From contig CAYOPI010000003.1 of NCBI GenBank assembly GCA_964405825.1, positions 1 through 64,000 on the forward strand: a stretch of DNA of 64,000 nt, written 5' to 3'. Positions 1 to 9,735 of the stretch are shown one piece after another. The position numbers were made by a program, and so were the translations under genes. The notes under the pieces are model-generated. The model saw only the letters and a program-made list of their open reading frames with translations, made no database searches and had not been told where the DNA came from. This stretch comes from JBHJGM01 sp964405825 (GTDB lineage: Bacteria > Verrucomicrobiota > Verrucomicrobiia > Opitutales > JBHJGM01). How positions within the stretch are numbered: position 1 is the stretch's first letter; every line of letters starts with the position of its first letter.

Positions 1-456
1 GTGCGCGCCGCGTGCAATCGAGCGGGCGATCTTCTCGCCGGCGACCGAACCCATGCTCGCGGCCATGAAGCGAAAGTCCATCACCGCGATGCTCACGGGG
101 GTACCTTCGATCGCGCCCTCGCCGCTGAGGACCGAGTCCATCAGGCCGGTCTTGCGCTGGTTCTTCACGATCTTGTCCGGATAGGCATCCCCGCCGGCGC
201 GGAACCGCAGCGGGTCGAGCGAGCGCAACTCGGCGTCGTGCTCGACGAAGGTATCCTCATCCAGGAGCAGGCGCATGCGCTCGGGCGCGGACAGCCCGAA
301 GTGGTACCCGCTCTTGGGCACGACCATCCAGTTGGCCTCCAGCTCCTTGTTGTAAATAATTTCCCCTGAGGCCGGACACTTGGTCCACAGGCCCGTGGGG
401 ATGTCCTTGCGCTTGACCTTGACGGTCGAGTAACGCGGCTTCCCAAACAATGCCAT
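1..456 (-). CDS. accD: Acetyl-CoA carboxylase carboxyltransferase subunit beta, C-terminus missing
   Basis: Biotin-dependent carboxyl transfer to acetyl-CoA, the first committed step of fatty acid synthesis, as a cytosolic complex with AccA. The visible 152 residues start at ATG 456 and run off the window edge. The N-terminal MALFGKPRYS and the block from FGLSAPERMR onward match the AccD family, which is about 280-300 aa. The zinc-ribbon region is abnormal. Where family members have two CxxC pairs near residues 27/30 and 46/49, this protein has Cys27, Ser30, Val46 and Ser49, so three of the four ligands are gone. The rest of the fold looks intact, so this is probably a diverged functional AccD rather than a pseudogene. 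Upstream lie a palindromic repeat and an assembly gap. Confidence 0.93.
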   Translation of the reverse strand, partial: MALFGKPRYSTVKVKRKDIPTGLWTKCPASGEIIYNKELEANWMVVPKSGYHFGLSAPERMRLLLDEDTFVEHDAELRSLDPLRFRAGGDAYPDKIVKNQRKTGLMDSVLSGEGAIEGTPVSIAVMDFRFMAASMGSVAGEKIARSIARGAH

Positions 457-501
457 AAGCCGGAAGTGTAGAACGTCTGTCCGGCCTTTAGCAACCCCTT
501 C

Positions 502-827
502 AGGTGCCGTAACCGACACGGGTGCCGTGACCGGCACGGGACAAAAATGCAGACGNNNNNNNNNNNNNNNNNNNNNNNNNNNNNNNNNNNNNNNNNNNNN
601 NNNNNNNNNNNNNNNNNNNNNNNNNNNNNNNNNNNNNNNNNNNNNNNNNNNNNNNCATTCTGCTTTGGGGCAGGCCAGTTCCTCGGGCCCTCCACCCAAT
701 CCGATGCGAACGCATCGGCGCATCCAATGCGAAATTGGGTGCCGTGACCGGCACGGGACAAAAATGCAGACGCATTCTGCTTTGGGGCAGGCCAGTTCCT
801 CGGGCCCTCCACCCAATCCGATGCGAA
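502..827. repeat. Palindromic tandem repeat interrupted by the gap
   Basis: Two copies of a module lie between comF and accD. Copy 1 is 522-555 plus 656-738 and copy 2 is 739-827. They are identical over 34 nt (522-555 and 739-772) and over the next 55 nt (656-710 and 773-827). A degenerate start of a further copy lies at about 504-521. Each copy opens with the hairpin GTGCCG-TGAC-CGGCAC (522-537, 739-754). Copy 1 also holds the near-perfect palindrome 701-718 (CCGATGCG-AA-CGCATCGG), enclosed by ACCCAAT and ATTGGGT arms. The structure resembles REP/BIME-type extragenic elements, but no known family is recognised. Confidence 0.8.
556..655. other. Assembly gap (100 N)
   Basis: Exactly 100 consecutive N, a conventional scaffold placeholder. 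The bases on either side (…CAGACG and CATTCTGC…) are contiguous in the intact repeat copy at 767-780. The contigs therefore broke inside a repeat unit, and the true copy number is unknown. The remainder of the 457-841 intergenic stretch shows no gene. Confidence 0.99.
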
Positions 828-841
828 ACTGGCGGAGCTGC

Positions 842-1660
842 CTAGCCGTGGGCAAGGGTGAGGATGCGCAGGCGGCGGGCCCCGGCTTGTTTGAGCACCC
901 GGCAGCAGGCCTGCAGGGTGGCTCCGGTCGTAAAGACGTCATCGACTACGGTGTACGTCGTCTCGGCGGAAACCTGAGCGCCCCGCCGAAGCGCGAATGC
1001 GTTGCGGACGTTGGCCTGGCGCGCCTGGCGGTCGCGGCGGGTCTGGGTTTCGGTCCAGCGCACGCGGCGCAACAGGGGGTTCACGCCGGTGTGCTCAAGG
1101 TCCTGGGCGAGTGCGCCGGCGACGACTTCGCTCTGGTTGAAGCCGCGTTCGCGCAGACGTGCCGGGTGCAGGGGCACGGGCACCAGCGTGGTCCCCTGCA
1201 CGAAGGCCTGGTAGCCCGGCGGGATGCGCACCAGTTGGCGCAGGTCGGCCTCGAGAAAATCGCCGTGGTGGTACTTGAGCGTGTGGATGATCTCACGCCC
1301 GGCTTCGCGCAAAAGAAAGGCCGTGCGGCCGGCTTCCCAAAGCGGGGCAGGCTGCATCTCGCGGCAGTTGGCGCAGAGGCGCTCCTCGCCGGTGAGTTCG
1401 CCGCTGTGAGGCTGTCCGCAACTCGGGCACCACGGCTGACGAACCCAGGCCAGTTGCGCGAGCGCTTCGGCGCCGAGGTAGCGAAAACCGTGGGCGCCGC
1501 CCATTACGAGCGAGGCCCCCGTCAACTGCGCCCGCGGACCCTCGGCCAACCCCACACCACCCTCGGCTTCGATCGCCTCACCGGTCACGATGCAGCCGCG
1601 CGGAAAGAGCAACTCGCCCAGATCGCGCAGCGACATCCCAAAGCGTTTGGTCAGGCTCAC
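842..1660 (-). CDS. ComF family phosphoribosyltransferase-like protein
   Basis: A 272-aa protein of the ComF/GntX family, whose members are linked to DNA uptake and competence in some bacteria. The biochemical role here is unproven. An N-terminal region contains zinc-ribbon cysteines (Cys23, then CPSC and CANC pairs around residues 75-100). The C-terminal half is a type I PRTase fold with the PRPP-binding loop VVDDVFTTGATL near residues 238-249. The start ATG at 1660 overlaps the stop of the upstream CPBP protease gene by 4 bp, so the two are probably co-transcribed and translationally coupled. Length and motif order are normal for the family. Confidence 0.88.
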   Translation of the reverse strand: MSLTKRFGMSLRDLGELLFPRGCIVTGEAIEAEGGVGLAEGPRAQLTGASLVMGGAHGFRYLGAEALAQLAWVRQPWCPSCGQPHSGELTGEERLCANCREMQPAPLWEAGRTAFLLREAGREIIHTLKYHHGDFLEADLRQLVRIPPGYQAFVQGTTLVPVPLHPARLRERGFNQSEVVAGALAQDLEHTGVNPLLRRVRWTETQTRRDRQARQANVRNAFALRRGAQVSAETTYTVVDDVFTTGATLQACCRVLKQAGARRLRILTLAHG

Positions 1661-2709
1661 GGGCTTTCTCCGTTGGAGGTTTCAGGCGCGACTGGATCCC
1701 CGGGCCGGGCGCCGCCTTTGCACAACAGCACCACCCCGAGCGCCAGCGTGAGCAGAAGGGTGGCGAGCAGGCCGTCGCGGATGGGTGTTGAGCCCACCAG
1801 CCAGTGCAGGTCGCCGGCCTGCACGTTGTAGAGTTTGCCGTAGGTGAGCATGGCCAGGACGAGCCCGCTGTGCAGTCCGGCGCAGGCCAGCAGACTGCCC
1901 GTGCGGATGAAGAGCACCGCCAGCACCACTCCAAGCAGCGCGTAGTTGGCAATCGAGGCCAGGAAGTGCCCGGCCAGTCCGGCGGCCTTGGCCTCGGCCA
2001 GGGGCCCCAGCAGCGTCCAGAGGGCGACGTAGAAACCGCTGTGCCACTGCACCGTGCGGCCGGTGCCCTCCCAGAACGGATCCGGGAACTTGAAGTGCAC
2101 CGCCGCGAAAAAGAGCGAGCCCAGCACCACGGCCAGCCAGGTCGAACGCACCGCGCTCAGAAAGATCCGCAGCACCATCCCGCGAAAAACCACCTCCTCC
2201 AGCAAGCCGATCAGGATGGCCCCCGGCAGCATCGCCAGGAGCGTCAGCGCGATTGAGCGATCCAGGCGCTCGGGCTTGCGCACGACCTCCGTACTCAGGC
2301 CCTGCGTCAACGTGGCCAGGCGAAAGAGCAGATACCCGGCAACCAGCAGCGCGGCCCACCTGAAGAGGTCGCCGCGGGTGAAACGAACGCCCAGCGCCCC
2401 GAGACCGGCCAACCCGCAGGCTTTCAGGAGCCAGGGCAGCCCCAGTACGATCGGCACCCAGCGCACGCGGTCGTAGTAATCGTGGAAGGACTTGCCGGCG
2501 AGGTACTCCAGGGTGCTGTTTTCGGGGAACTGCCCGGCCAGCCATTCGACGAGCCAATAGACCGGCGGCGTCAGCACAGCGGCAATCAGCAACGCGCCCA
2601 GGTATACCCCCAGCAGCAGCCAGAGCCCGCGCCACGAGGTCTGCCCGTTCTTCAGGTCAAAGAGCAGCAGCCCGGCCGGGCGGTCCAGTTGGCAGCAGGC
2701 ATTCCCCAC
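1657..2709 (-). CDS. CPBP family intramembrane glutamic endopeptidase
   Basis: A polytopic membrane protein of 350 aa with about eight hydrophobic segments. The CPBP/CAAX-protease (Abi) signature is present: motif 1 LLEEVVFRG (Glu-Glu-x3-Arg), motif 2 FFAAVHFKF with its metal/active-site His, and motif 3 GLHSG near the C-terminus. Family members cleave membrane-anchored or prenylated substrates, and the bacterial substrates are mostly unknown. The listed start is GTG 2709, and no better ATG lies before the first membrane segment. The gene overlaps the downstream comF-like gene by 4 bp. Confidence 0.87.
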   Translation of the reverse strand: MGNACCQLDRPAGLLLFDLKNGQTSWRGLWLLLGVYLGALLIAAVLTPPVYWLVEWLAGQFPENSTLEYLAGKSFHDYYDRVRWVPIVLGLPWLLKACGLAGLGALGVRFTRGDLFRWAALLVAGYLLFRLATLTQGLSTEVVRKPERLDRSIALTLLAMLPGAILIGLLEEVVFRGMVLRIFLSAVRSTWLAVVLGSLFFAAVHFKFPDPFWEGTGRTVQWHSGFYVALWTLLGPLAEAKAAGLAGHFLASIANYALLGVVLAVLFIRTGSLLACAGLHSGLVLAMLTYGKLYNVQAGDLHWLVGSTPIRDGLLATLLLTLALGVVLLCKGGARPGDPVAPETSNGESP

Positions 2710-2761
2710 AACGCGCAGTGAAGCAGCGCAGCCCCCCGCTGAACAGGAGATTTCCGCGCCG

Positions 2762-4324
2762 CTACCGGGTGCTTTGCGAGACCTTCGGCCCGATGAGGTT
2801 GGGGTCCTGAACAGCTTCGACGACCGCGCGGTACTTGTGGGCCTCGCTCATGGGCTGGCCCAGGTACTCGGCCATGCCCCAGGAGCCCCAGCGGCTGGGC
2901 TCGGCGATGCTGGAGAACATCGCGATGACCCCGCCACCGTTGGCGAACCACGTGTCGAGGTACTTGCGGTAAAGTTCGGCCATGCGCGGATGGCGGTTGG
3001 CCGCGATGAAGAGGGTTGTCTTGGGCCCGCCCTGAGGATTGTTGCGCTCGTCGCGGGCGAGCAGATGCTGGCCCGCCTCGTAGGCGATCAGCTCCAGCTC
3101 GTACTGGTCAGCCAGGGCCCTGTGCTCGCGGACCTTCTCGGCGACGGTTGTCTCGATGACGTGCTCGGCCAGATCGAGGACCTGGTCGACGTTGTCGGCC
3201 TGCACGTCGATGTTGCGGATCAGCTCGCGATTGAAGCCGAAGTACGGCGCGATGGCGAGGGCGTCGGTGTGCTTCCAGGTCTCCTCAAACTCGAGGGCCT
3301 GCCTGGCCACCCGGATGCTGGCGCTTTGCGTGCCGATCACCCGCACCAACCGTTCGGTCCCGCCAAAGACCTCTTCCCATATCTTGAAGATCTCCACCGA
3401 GCGCTTGGCGTACCACGCGCGGTGCGGCCCCTGGCCCTGCTTCAGCCCAAGGGTCTGCTCGCCCTGATCGCGCGCGTAACGGCTCTGGGCGAAGTTCCAG
3501 TTCCAGACCTCGTTGGAAAGCTCGATGTAGGCGCGGAGCTTGGGGTCGAGGTGGTCGCGCACATGGGTGGCGAAGCGGCGCACGTAATCGTCGTCGGCCA
3601 GGTGTGGCATGCAGAACCACGGGTCCGCCCGCAGGGTGTTGGCCAGCTCGACCATGTACTCCACCGGCACGCCTTCGCGCCCGTGCTGGCGAAAGGTCAG
3701 CTGCTCGGGCGTGGGCCGCTCGGCCCAGCTGGAGACGGTGCTGTTGTTGGTTTGCATCCAGTCCATGAAGCGCAGCGTGCCAAAGGGCTGGATGAAGCTG
3801 AGGAACTTCGGGTTGAAGCGCGTGGGCGCTTCGGCGCCGCCGGGCAGGAGCACGCGCAGGTTGCGCACGGGGTCCTCCGGATCAAGGTCGGCCAGGTGCA
3901 GGTAAAGACCCCGGCGGGGCTGCACCTCGACGACCAGCCGGCCGGGCTCGCGCTCAACCTCGCGCACCGCATCAAAGCGCGGCATTGTGACCGTGGCCGA
4001 GCCCTCCCAGGTGACAGTGTAGTTGCCCGCGGGGTGGTACTCGTTGAGGATCAGGGTGATGTAGGCCTCTTTTTCCAGTGAGGTCGGGTAGCCGTTGGCG
4101 TCGATCGTCTCGACAAAGTCCTTCGGCGCGTACTGCACGGGGCGGCCCTGCTTGACCAGGTCCACAAAGGCGAACTGCGAACTGTAGTCGGCGTTGCCCG
4201 AGAGGTTGGTGCCGATGAGCGCGCGGTTGGGGAAACGGGGGTCTTCGTCGGCGCCCTGCAGCGTGGCCGAAGCCAGCAGAAAGGCACTCGAGACAAACAA
4301 GACGGAGCACAGCGGGTTTTTCAT
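2762..4324 (-). CDS. Secreted glycoside hydrolase-like protein ('cellulose-binding' annotation group)
   Basis: A 520-aa protein with a signal peptide (MKNPLCSVLFVSSAFLLASA). The segment RALIGTNLSG, the block FMDWMQTNN and the block DPWFCMPHLADDDYVRRF recur in a secreted family often labelled putative cellulose-binding protein in Planctomycetes and Verrucomicrobia. Two features suggest a clan-A TIM-barrel glycosidase. The motif ELSNEVWNWNF supplies an Asn-Glu pair like the acid/base of that clan, and AYEAGQHL could supply the nucleophile Glu about 170 residues later. Substrate and activity are not known from sequence. The gene is divergent from the oxidoreductase gene beginning at 4483, so regulatory sequence may lie in 4325-4482. 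Confidence 0.72.
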   Translation of the reverse strand: MKNPLCSVLFVSSAFLLASATLQGADEDPRFPNRALIGTNLSGNADYSSQFAFVDLVKQGRPVQYAPKDFVETIDANGYPTSLEKEAYITLILNEYHPAGNYTVTWEGSATVTMPRFDAVREVEREPGRLVVEVQPRRGLYLHLADLDPEDPVRNLRVLLPGGAEAPTRFNPKFLSFIQPFGTLRFMDWMQTNNSTVSSWAERPTPEQLTFRQHGREGVPVEYMVELANTLRADPWFCMPHLADDDYVRRFATHVRDHLDPKLRAYIELSNEVWNWNFAQSRYARDQGEQTLGLKQGQGPHRAWYAKRSVEIFKIWEEVFGGTERLVRVIGTQSASIRVARQALEFEETWKHTDALAIAPYFGFNRELIRNIDVQADNVDQVLDLAEHVIETTVAEKVREHRALADQYELELIAYEAGQHLLARDERNNPQGGPKTTLFIAANRHPRMAELYRKYLDTWFANGGGVIAMFSSIAEPSRWGSWGMAEYLGQPMSEAHKYRAVVEAVQDPNLIGPKVSQSTR

Positions 4325-4482
4325 AAGCTACAGGGTGGCAGACAGGGGCGGGCAGCGGAAGTTCACCCTTGCCAAAACCGTGAACCTACTCGCCCCCGCC
4401 AGGCTGAAAAGCTCACGGCTGAGCGGACCGGCTTTTTCCCTCGCTTTGCCGGCGGCCACCCTGTCAAACACTGACCCCGACC

Positions 4483-5526
4483 ATGGCCAAAGCACGTTTC
4501 AAGAAACCTTCCGACATCAAAGTCGGCGTCATCGGCTACGGCGGCGCCTTCAACATGGGCCGCAAGCACCTGGCGCAGATGCGCGAGGCCGGCATGACGC
4601 CCACCGCTGTCTGCGAACTGGACCCCGCGCGCCTCAAGGTCGCCGAGGAAGACTACCCGGGCATCGAGACCTACAGCAGCGTCGCCGAGATGCTCAAAAA
4701 ATCCGAGGTCAACCTGGTCACAATCATCACCCCGCACAACACGCACGCCCCGCTGGGCCTGCAGTGCCTCAAAGCCGGACGCCACGTGGTCTGCGAGAAG
4801 CCCATGGCCATCACCACGGCCGAGTGCGACAAGCTGATCGCCGAAGCCGCCAGGCGTGATCTGATCATTTCCACCTACCACAACCGCCACTGGGACGGCT
4901 GCATTCTCAAGGCCCTCGACATCATCAACAAGGGGACCATTGGCGAAGTCATCCGCTACGAGGCCGGCATGTGCGCCTACCGGCAGCCGGGTGACTGGTG
5001 GCGCACCAGCCGCACCATGTCCGGCGGCATCATGTACGACTGGGGCGTGCACCTGCTCGAGTACGCCCTGCAGATCATCACCGCCGACATCACCGAGGTC
5101 TCCGGCTACGCGCACTTTGGCTTCTGGGCCGACAAGACGCCCTACAAGGAGGACACCAACGAGGACGAGGCCAGCGCCCTGGTGCGTTTTTCAACCGGCC
5201 AGCAGATCTGGCTGCGCTTCTCCACCGTGGACATGCGCAGCAACGCCCTGGACCTGTTCTGGATCACCGGCACGAAGGGCAAGCTGTCCTTCAACATGAA
5301 AAACTTCCAGCTGAACACCCGCAACGGCAAGGGCGAGGACGTGACGACCCAGGGCTCCAACCCCGACGGCGAACAGTGGCGCTACTACCAGAACGTGTGC
5401 GACCACCTGGCCAAGGGCACCGAGCTGGTCATCACCGGCGAGTGGGCGCGGCGGCCCATTCACATTCTCGACCTCGCGGTGAAGTCGGCCGAGAGAGGCC
5501 AGGCGCTCAAGCCAAAGTACTCGTAA
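4483..5526 (+). CDS. Gfo/Idh/MocA family NAD(P)-dependent oxidoreductase
   Basis: A 347-aa cytosolic dehydrogenase. The N-terminal Rossmann domain shows KVGVIGYGGAFNMG (dinucleotide-binding loop, residues ~12-25). It is followed by the hallmark CEKPMAI motif (residues ~105-111), whose Lys helps bind cofactor and substrate. The C-terminal alpha/beta domain is the expected size. Members oxidise or rearrange sugars and cyclitols, and the exact substrate cannot be read here. Pairing with a divergent secreted glycosidase-like gene suggests carbohydrate use, which is inference. The ATG at 4483 directly precedes the conserved region. Confidence 0.88.
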   Translation: MAKARFKKPSDIKVGVIGYGGAFNMGRKHLAQMREAGMTPTAVCELDPARLKVAEEDYPGIETYSSVAEMLKKSEVNLVTIITPHNTHAPLGLQCLKAGRHVVCEKPMAITTAECDKLIAEAARRDLIISTYHNRHWDGCILKALDIINKGTIGEVIRYEAGMCAYRQPGDWWRTSRTMSGGIMYDWGVHLLEYALQIITADITEVSGYAHFGFWADKTPYKEDTNEDEASALVRFSTGQQIWLRFSTVDMRSNALDLFWITGTKGKLSFNMKNFQLNTRNGKGEDVTTQGSNPDGEQWRYYQNVCDHLAKGTELVITGEWARRPIHILDLAVKSAERGQALKPKYS

Positions 5527-5547
5527 GGCGCGCGGAGGTCTCTGGCG

Positions 5548-6318
5548 CTACCCTTTCGGCGGGAGGAAAAGCGCGTCGTCCACCGGCACATCGTGTTCGA
5601 TCGTGCGCACGGTGATGATCATCTCACCCATGGCGATCTGGGTGGTGATCTTGTAGGGCACCTTGACCCCGTCGACCTCGCGGTAATCGCTGAAGATGTT
5701 CTTGGTCTGCAGGCGGCCCTGCACGCCCAGGTCGACTTCCAGGTCCATGCGCACGAGCAGGTGACTGGCGCGTCCAAAGTAGAGCATGTACTTCTGCCCG
5801 TCGACCGTGTGGGCCTCGACGACCTCGGTCAGGATGCCGCCCATCTTCTGCGGGGCAAGCAGTTCACGGCGCGGGAAGATGTCGGCCAGGTGCGCGTCGA
5901 AGTAAAAGTCCGCATCGCGCGCGAGCATGCGCAGGTCCGACTCGTCCAACTTGCGGAAACCCTGGATCGAATCCTCGGCCCAGCCGCTGTCGCCATCCAC
6001 GACCTGTACGGTCTTTCCGAGACCGCCGGGCATCTCCATCTCCATGCGCATGCGGTCGGGCGCCTTCTGGAAGACACGGAAGGGCACGGTCAGGCCGGCG
6101 GCCGCAAATTCGGCGCGACCTTCCATCACGCGGGTTTTCTTGGCCAGCAGGACCTTCTCCCCGCCGAGGGCCTCCACGTACTTGTCAAAGAGAATCAGGG
6201 TCGGGTCCTGCGTCTGCTCACTGGGAGTCGCGGCTTCCTGAGCCTGGGCCAGACCGGCGGTCGCGAAGGCGGTTGCCAGAATGAGGATAAAGGGTCGGTA
6301 ACGTCGCATGGTAATCAT
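5548..6318 (-). CDS. LolA-like periplasmic lipoprotein-sorting-domain protein
   Basis: A 256-aa exported protein with a signal peptide ending near AGLAQAQ. The body (YVEALGGEKVLLAKKTRVMEG, then beta-strand-rich segments ending DDALFLPP) has the layout of the outer-membrane lipoprotein-sorting/LolA-like half-barrel found in many stand-alone periplasmic proteins. The ending 'D-ALF-PP' is typical. True LolA function is not implied. It may bind lipid or act in envelope maintenance. A second in-frame ATG at 6309 is an equally good start. It converges with the oxidoreductase gene, with 21 bp between their stops, and lies downstream of the S41 peptidase gene. Confidence 0.72.
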   Translation of the reverse strand: MITMRRYRPFILILATAFATAGLAQAQEAATPSEQTQDPTLILFDKYVEALGGEKVLLAKKTRVMEGRAEFAAAGLTVPFRVFQKAPDRMRMEMEMPGGLGKTVQVVDGDSGWAEDSIQGFRKLDESDLRMLARDADFYFDAHLADIFPRRELLAPQKMGGILTEVVEAHTVDGQKYMLYFGRASHLLVRMDLEVDLGVQGRLQTKNIFSDYREVDGVKVPYKITTQIAMGEMIITVRTIEHDVPVDDALFLPPKG

Positions 6319-6375
6319 AAAAAATCGGATCTGGGGGTTTCTACGGGCGAATCCATCGCCCGGGCGAGGGAATTC

Positions 6376-7716
6376 CTAAGGGCCATCCGCGCGCGCGGCG
6401 GCGGCGGTGATCCACGCCAGAGCCGCTTCGAGGGCTTCGTCTTCGGGGCTGGACAGGGCTTCCCGCGTCAGGGGCTTGGACACGTCCGGGACCACGCCGG
6501 TTCCGTCCAGGCGCGTGCCGTCGGCCAAAGTCAGGTCACCCACCACATATTGGAACGTCCCACCCCCAGGCAGCTGGGTGAACAAGGAGACCATCGCCGC
6601 GCCCGCGCTGGTTTGTCCGAAGACCCGCGCGCGTCCGGCCTGCTGCAGGCCGCCGGCCAGCAATTCCGCCGTCGAGGCCGTCCCGCCATCCACCAGTACG
6701 GCCACCGGCCCCTCGAAAGCGCCCCGCTGCGGAAAACCCACGAAGCCCAGCCAGCCCGAACGCAGCTGCGAGCGACCGAGCTTCAGGCGCTCCCGGACCA
6801 TCAGACCGGCCACCCCGCCGGCCATCAGCCCGACGCCCCCGCCGTTGCCGCGCAGGTCCAGAATGAGCCCCTTTTGCGCGCCCAGAATCGTCTCGCGAAT
6901 GCGCGGCATCAGCTGCGGCAGAAACAGGTTGAAGTGCACGTAGTCGATGCCACCAAGCTGACGGTGCTCAAAGACCATTGGCTGGGCCGGCATGTAACCG
7001 AGTTCCTCGGAAAATTCGATCGGGCGGTAGTCCAGGCGCACGTGTTTGACGACCTCGCGGCCCCGCGCGTTGCGCAGACGCAGCATGTGGCGGGAACCCG
7101 GCTCATTATCATCGAGCACGCGCTGCAGGCGCTCGGGCCAGATGCGCTGCAGGCGCTCACCCGTGACCCCGGAGGACTCCAGGTCCTCGCGGATGGCCTG
7201 CACCCCTTCGCCCTCGATGGCAATCAGCTCCATGCCTGCCTCAACGCCGGCCTCATCCGCCGGGGAATCCACGAAGACCTTGCGTACGACGATCGCGCCC
7301 TCCAGCTCCATCAGGGTGAGGCCGCTGTAGCCTTCTGACAGCGCCGACTCACTCTCCGCCAGACCGATGGAGCCGTCCCAGCCGCCCAGGCCGGTGACCG
7401 CAAAATGGCTCACCCCCAGCTTACCCAGCATGGCGTTGAGAACCTGCGAAAGCTCCCGAGGCGACTGCGCCGCTTCAGCCCGCGGACGCTCACTCTCACG
7501 CAAACCCGCCCAGTTCACCCCACCAAATTCGGCGTCGAAATAGGTCTCGTTGACCGTCTCCCAGACCAGGTCGAAAACCGCCAGGTTCTGCTCGGGATTG
7601 GCCTTCGGATCAGCCACCAACGGCAGCGCCGACAGCCCACCCGCAAGAGCCAGCCAAAGGCCCCAACGGAAAAAGCCCAGCGGCGGGCAACTTTTGTTTG
7701 CTATGTGCAAAAGCAT
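6376..7716 (-). CDS. S41 family C-terminal-processing-type serine peptidase with PDZ domain
   Basis: A 446-aa protein with a hydrophobic N-terminal export segment (about residues 16-35). A PDZ-like region follows at ~125-220 (SPADEAGVEAGMELIAIEG). The peptidase core shows LILDLRGNGGG (~285-294) and the catalytic Ser in DGGTASTAELL (Ser348). The Lys of the CtpA TFGKG motif is absent and the region reads GQTSAGAAM, as in the S41B/tricorn-like subgroup. It probably processes or degrades envelope proteins. I placed the start at ATG 7716. The open frame continues far upstream to 9699, but only as an antisense shadow of the ABC exporter gene. Confidence 0.87.
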   Translation of the reverse strand: MLLHIANKSCPPLGFFRWGLWLALAGGLSALPLVADPKANPEQNLAVFDLVWETVNETYFDAEFGGVNWAGLRESERPRAEAAQSPRELSQVLNAMLGKLGVSHFAVTGLGGWDGSIGLAESESALSEGYSGLTLMELEGAIVVRKVFVDSPADEAGVEAGMELIAIEGEGVQAIREDLESSGVTGERLQRIWPERLQRVLDDNEPGSRHMLRLRNARGREVVKHVRLDYRPIEFSEELGYMPAQPMVFEHRQLGGIDYVHFNLFLPQLMPRIRETILGAQKGLILDLRGNGGGVGLMAGGVAGLMVRERLKLGRSQLRSGWLGFVGFPQRGAFEGPVAVLVDGGTASTAELLAGGLQQAGRARVFGQTSAGAAMVSLFTQLPGGGTFQYVVGDLTLADGTRLDGTGVVPDVSKPLTREALSSPEDEALEAALAWITAAAARADGP

Positions 7717-7845
7717 CGCCTGTCCTAAGCAGTTCGAGGGTGCGGTGCAACCATGTGTGAACGTCTGCGAGGGCGTCGCGCGGCCGTTCTTTCGACCTCT
7801 CTGGCTCCTGCTTTCGCGAAATGCCTGTGCCCCTCGCAGGCGACG

Positions 7846-9731
<1,886 letters not shown>

Positions 9732-9735
<4 letters not shown>

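Noticed and set aside
527..1831. A 434-codon plus-strand frame across the gap
   Set aside because: It contains translated N and is antisense to the comF-like gene.
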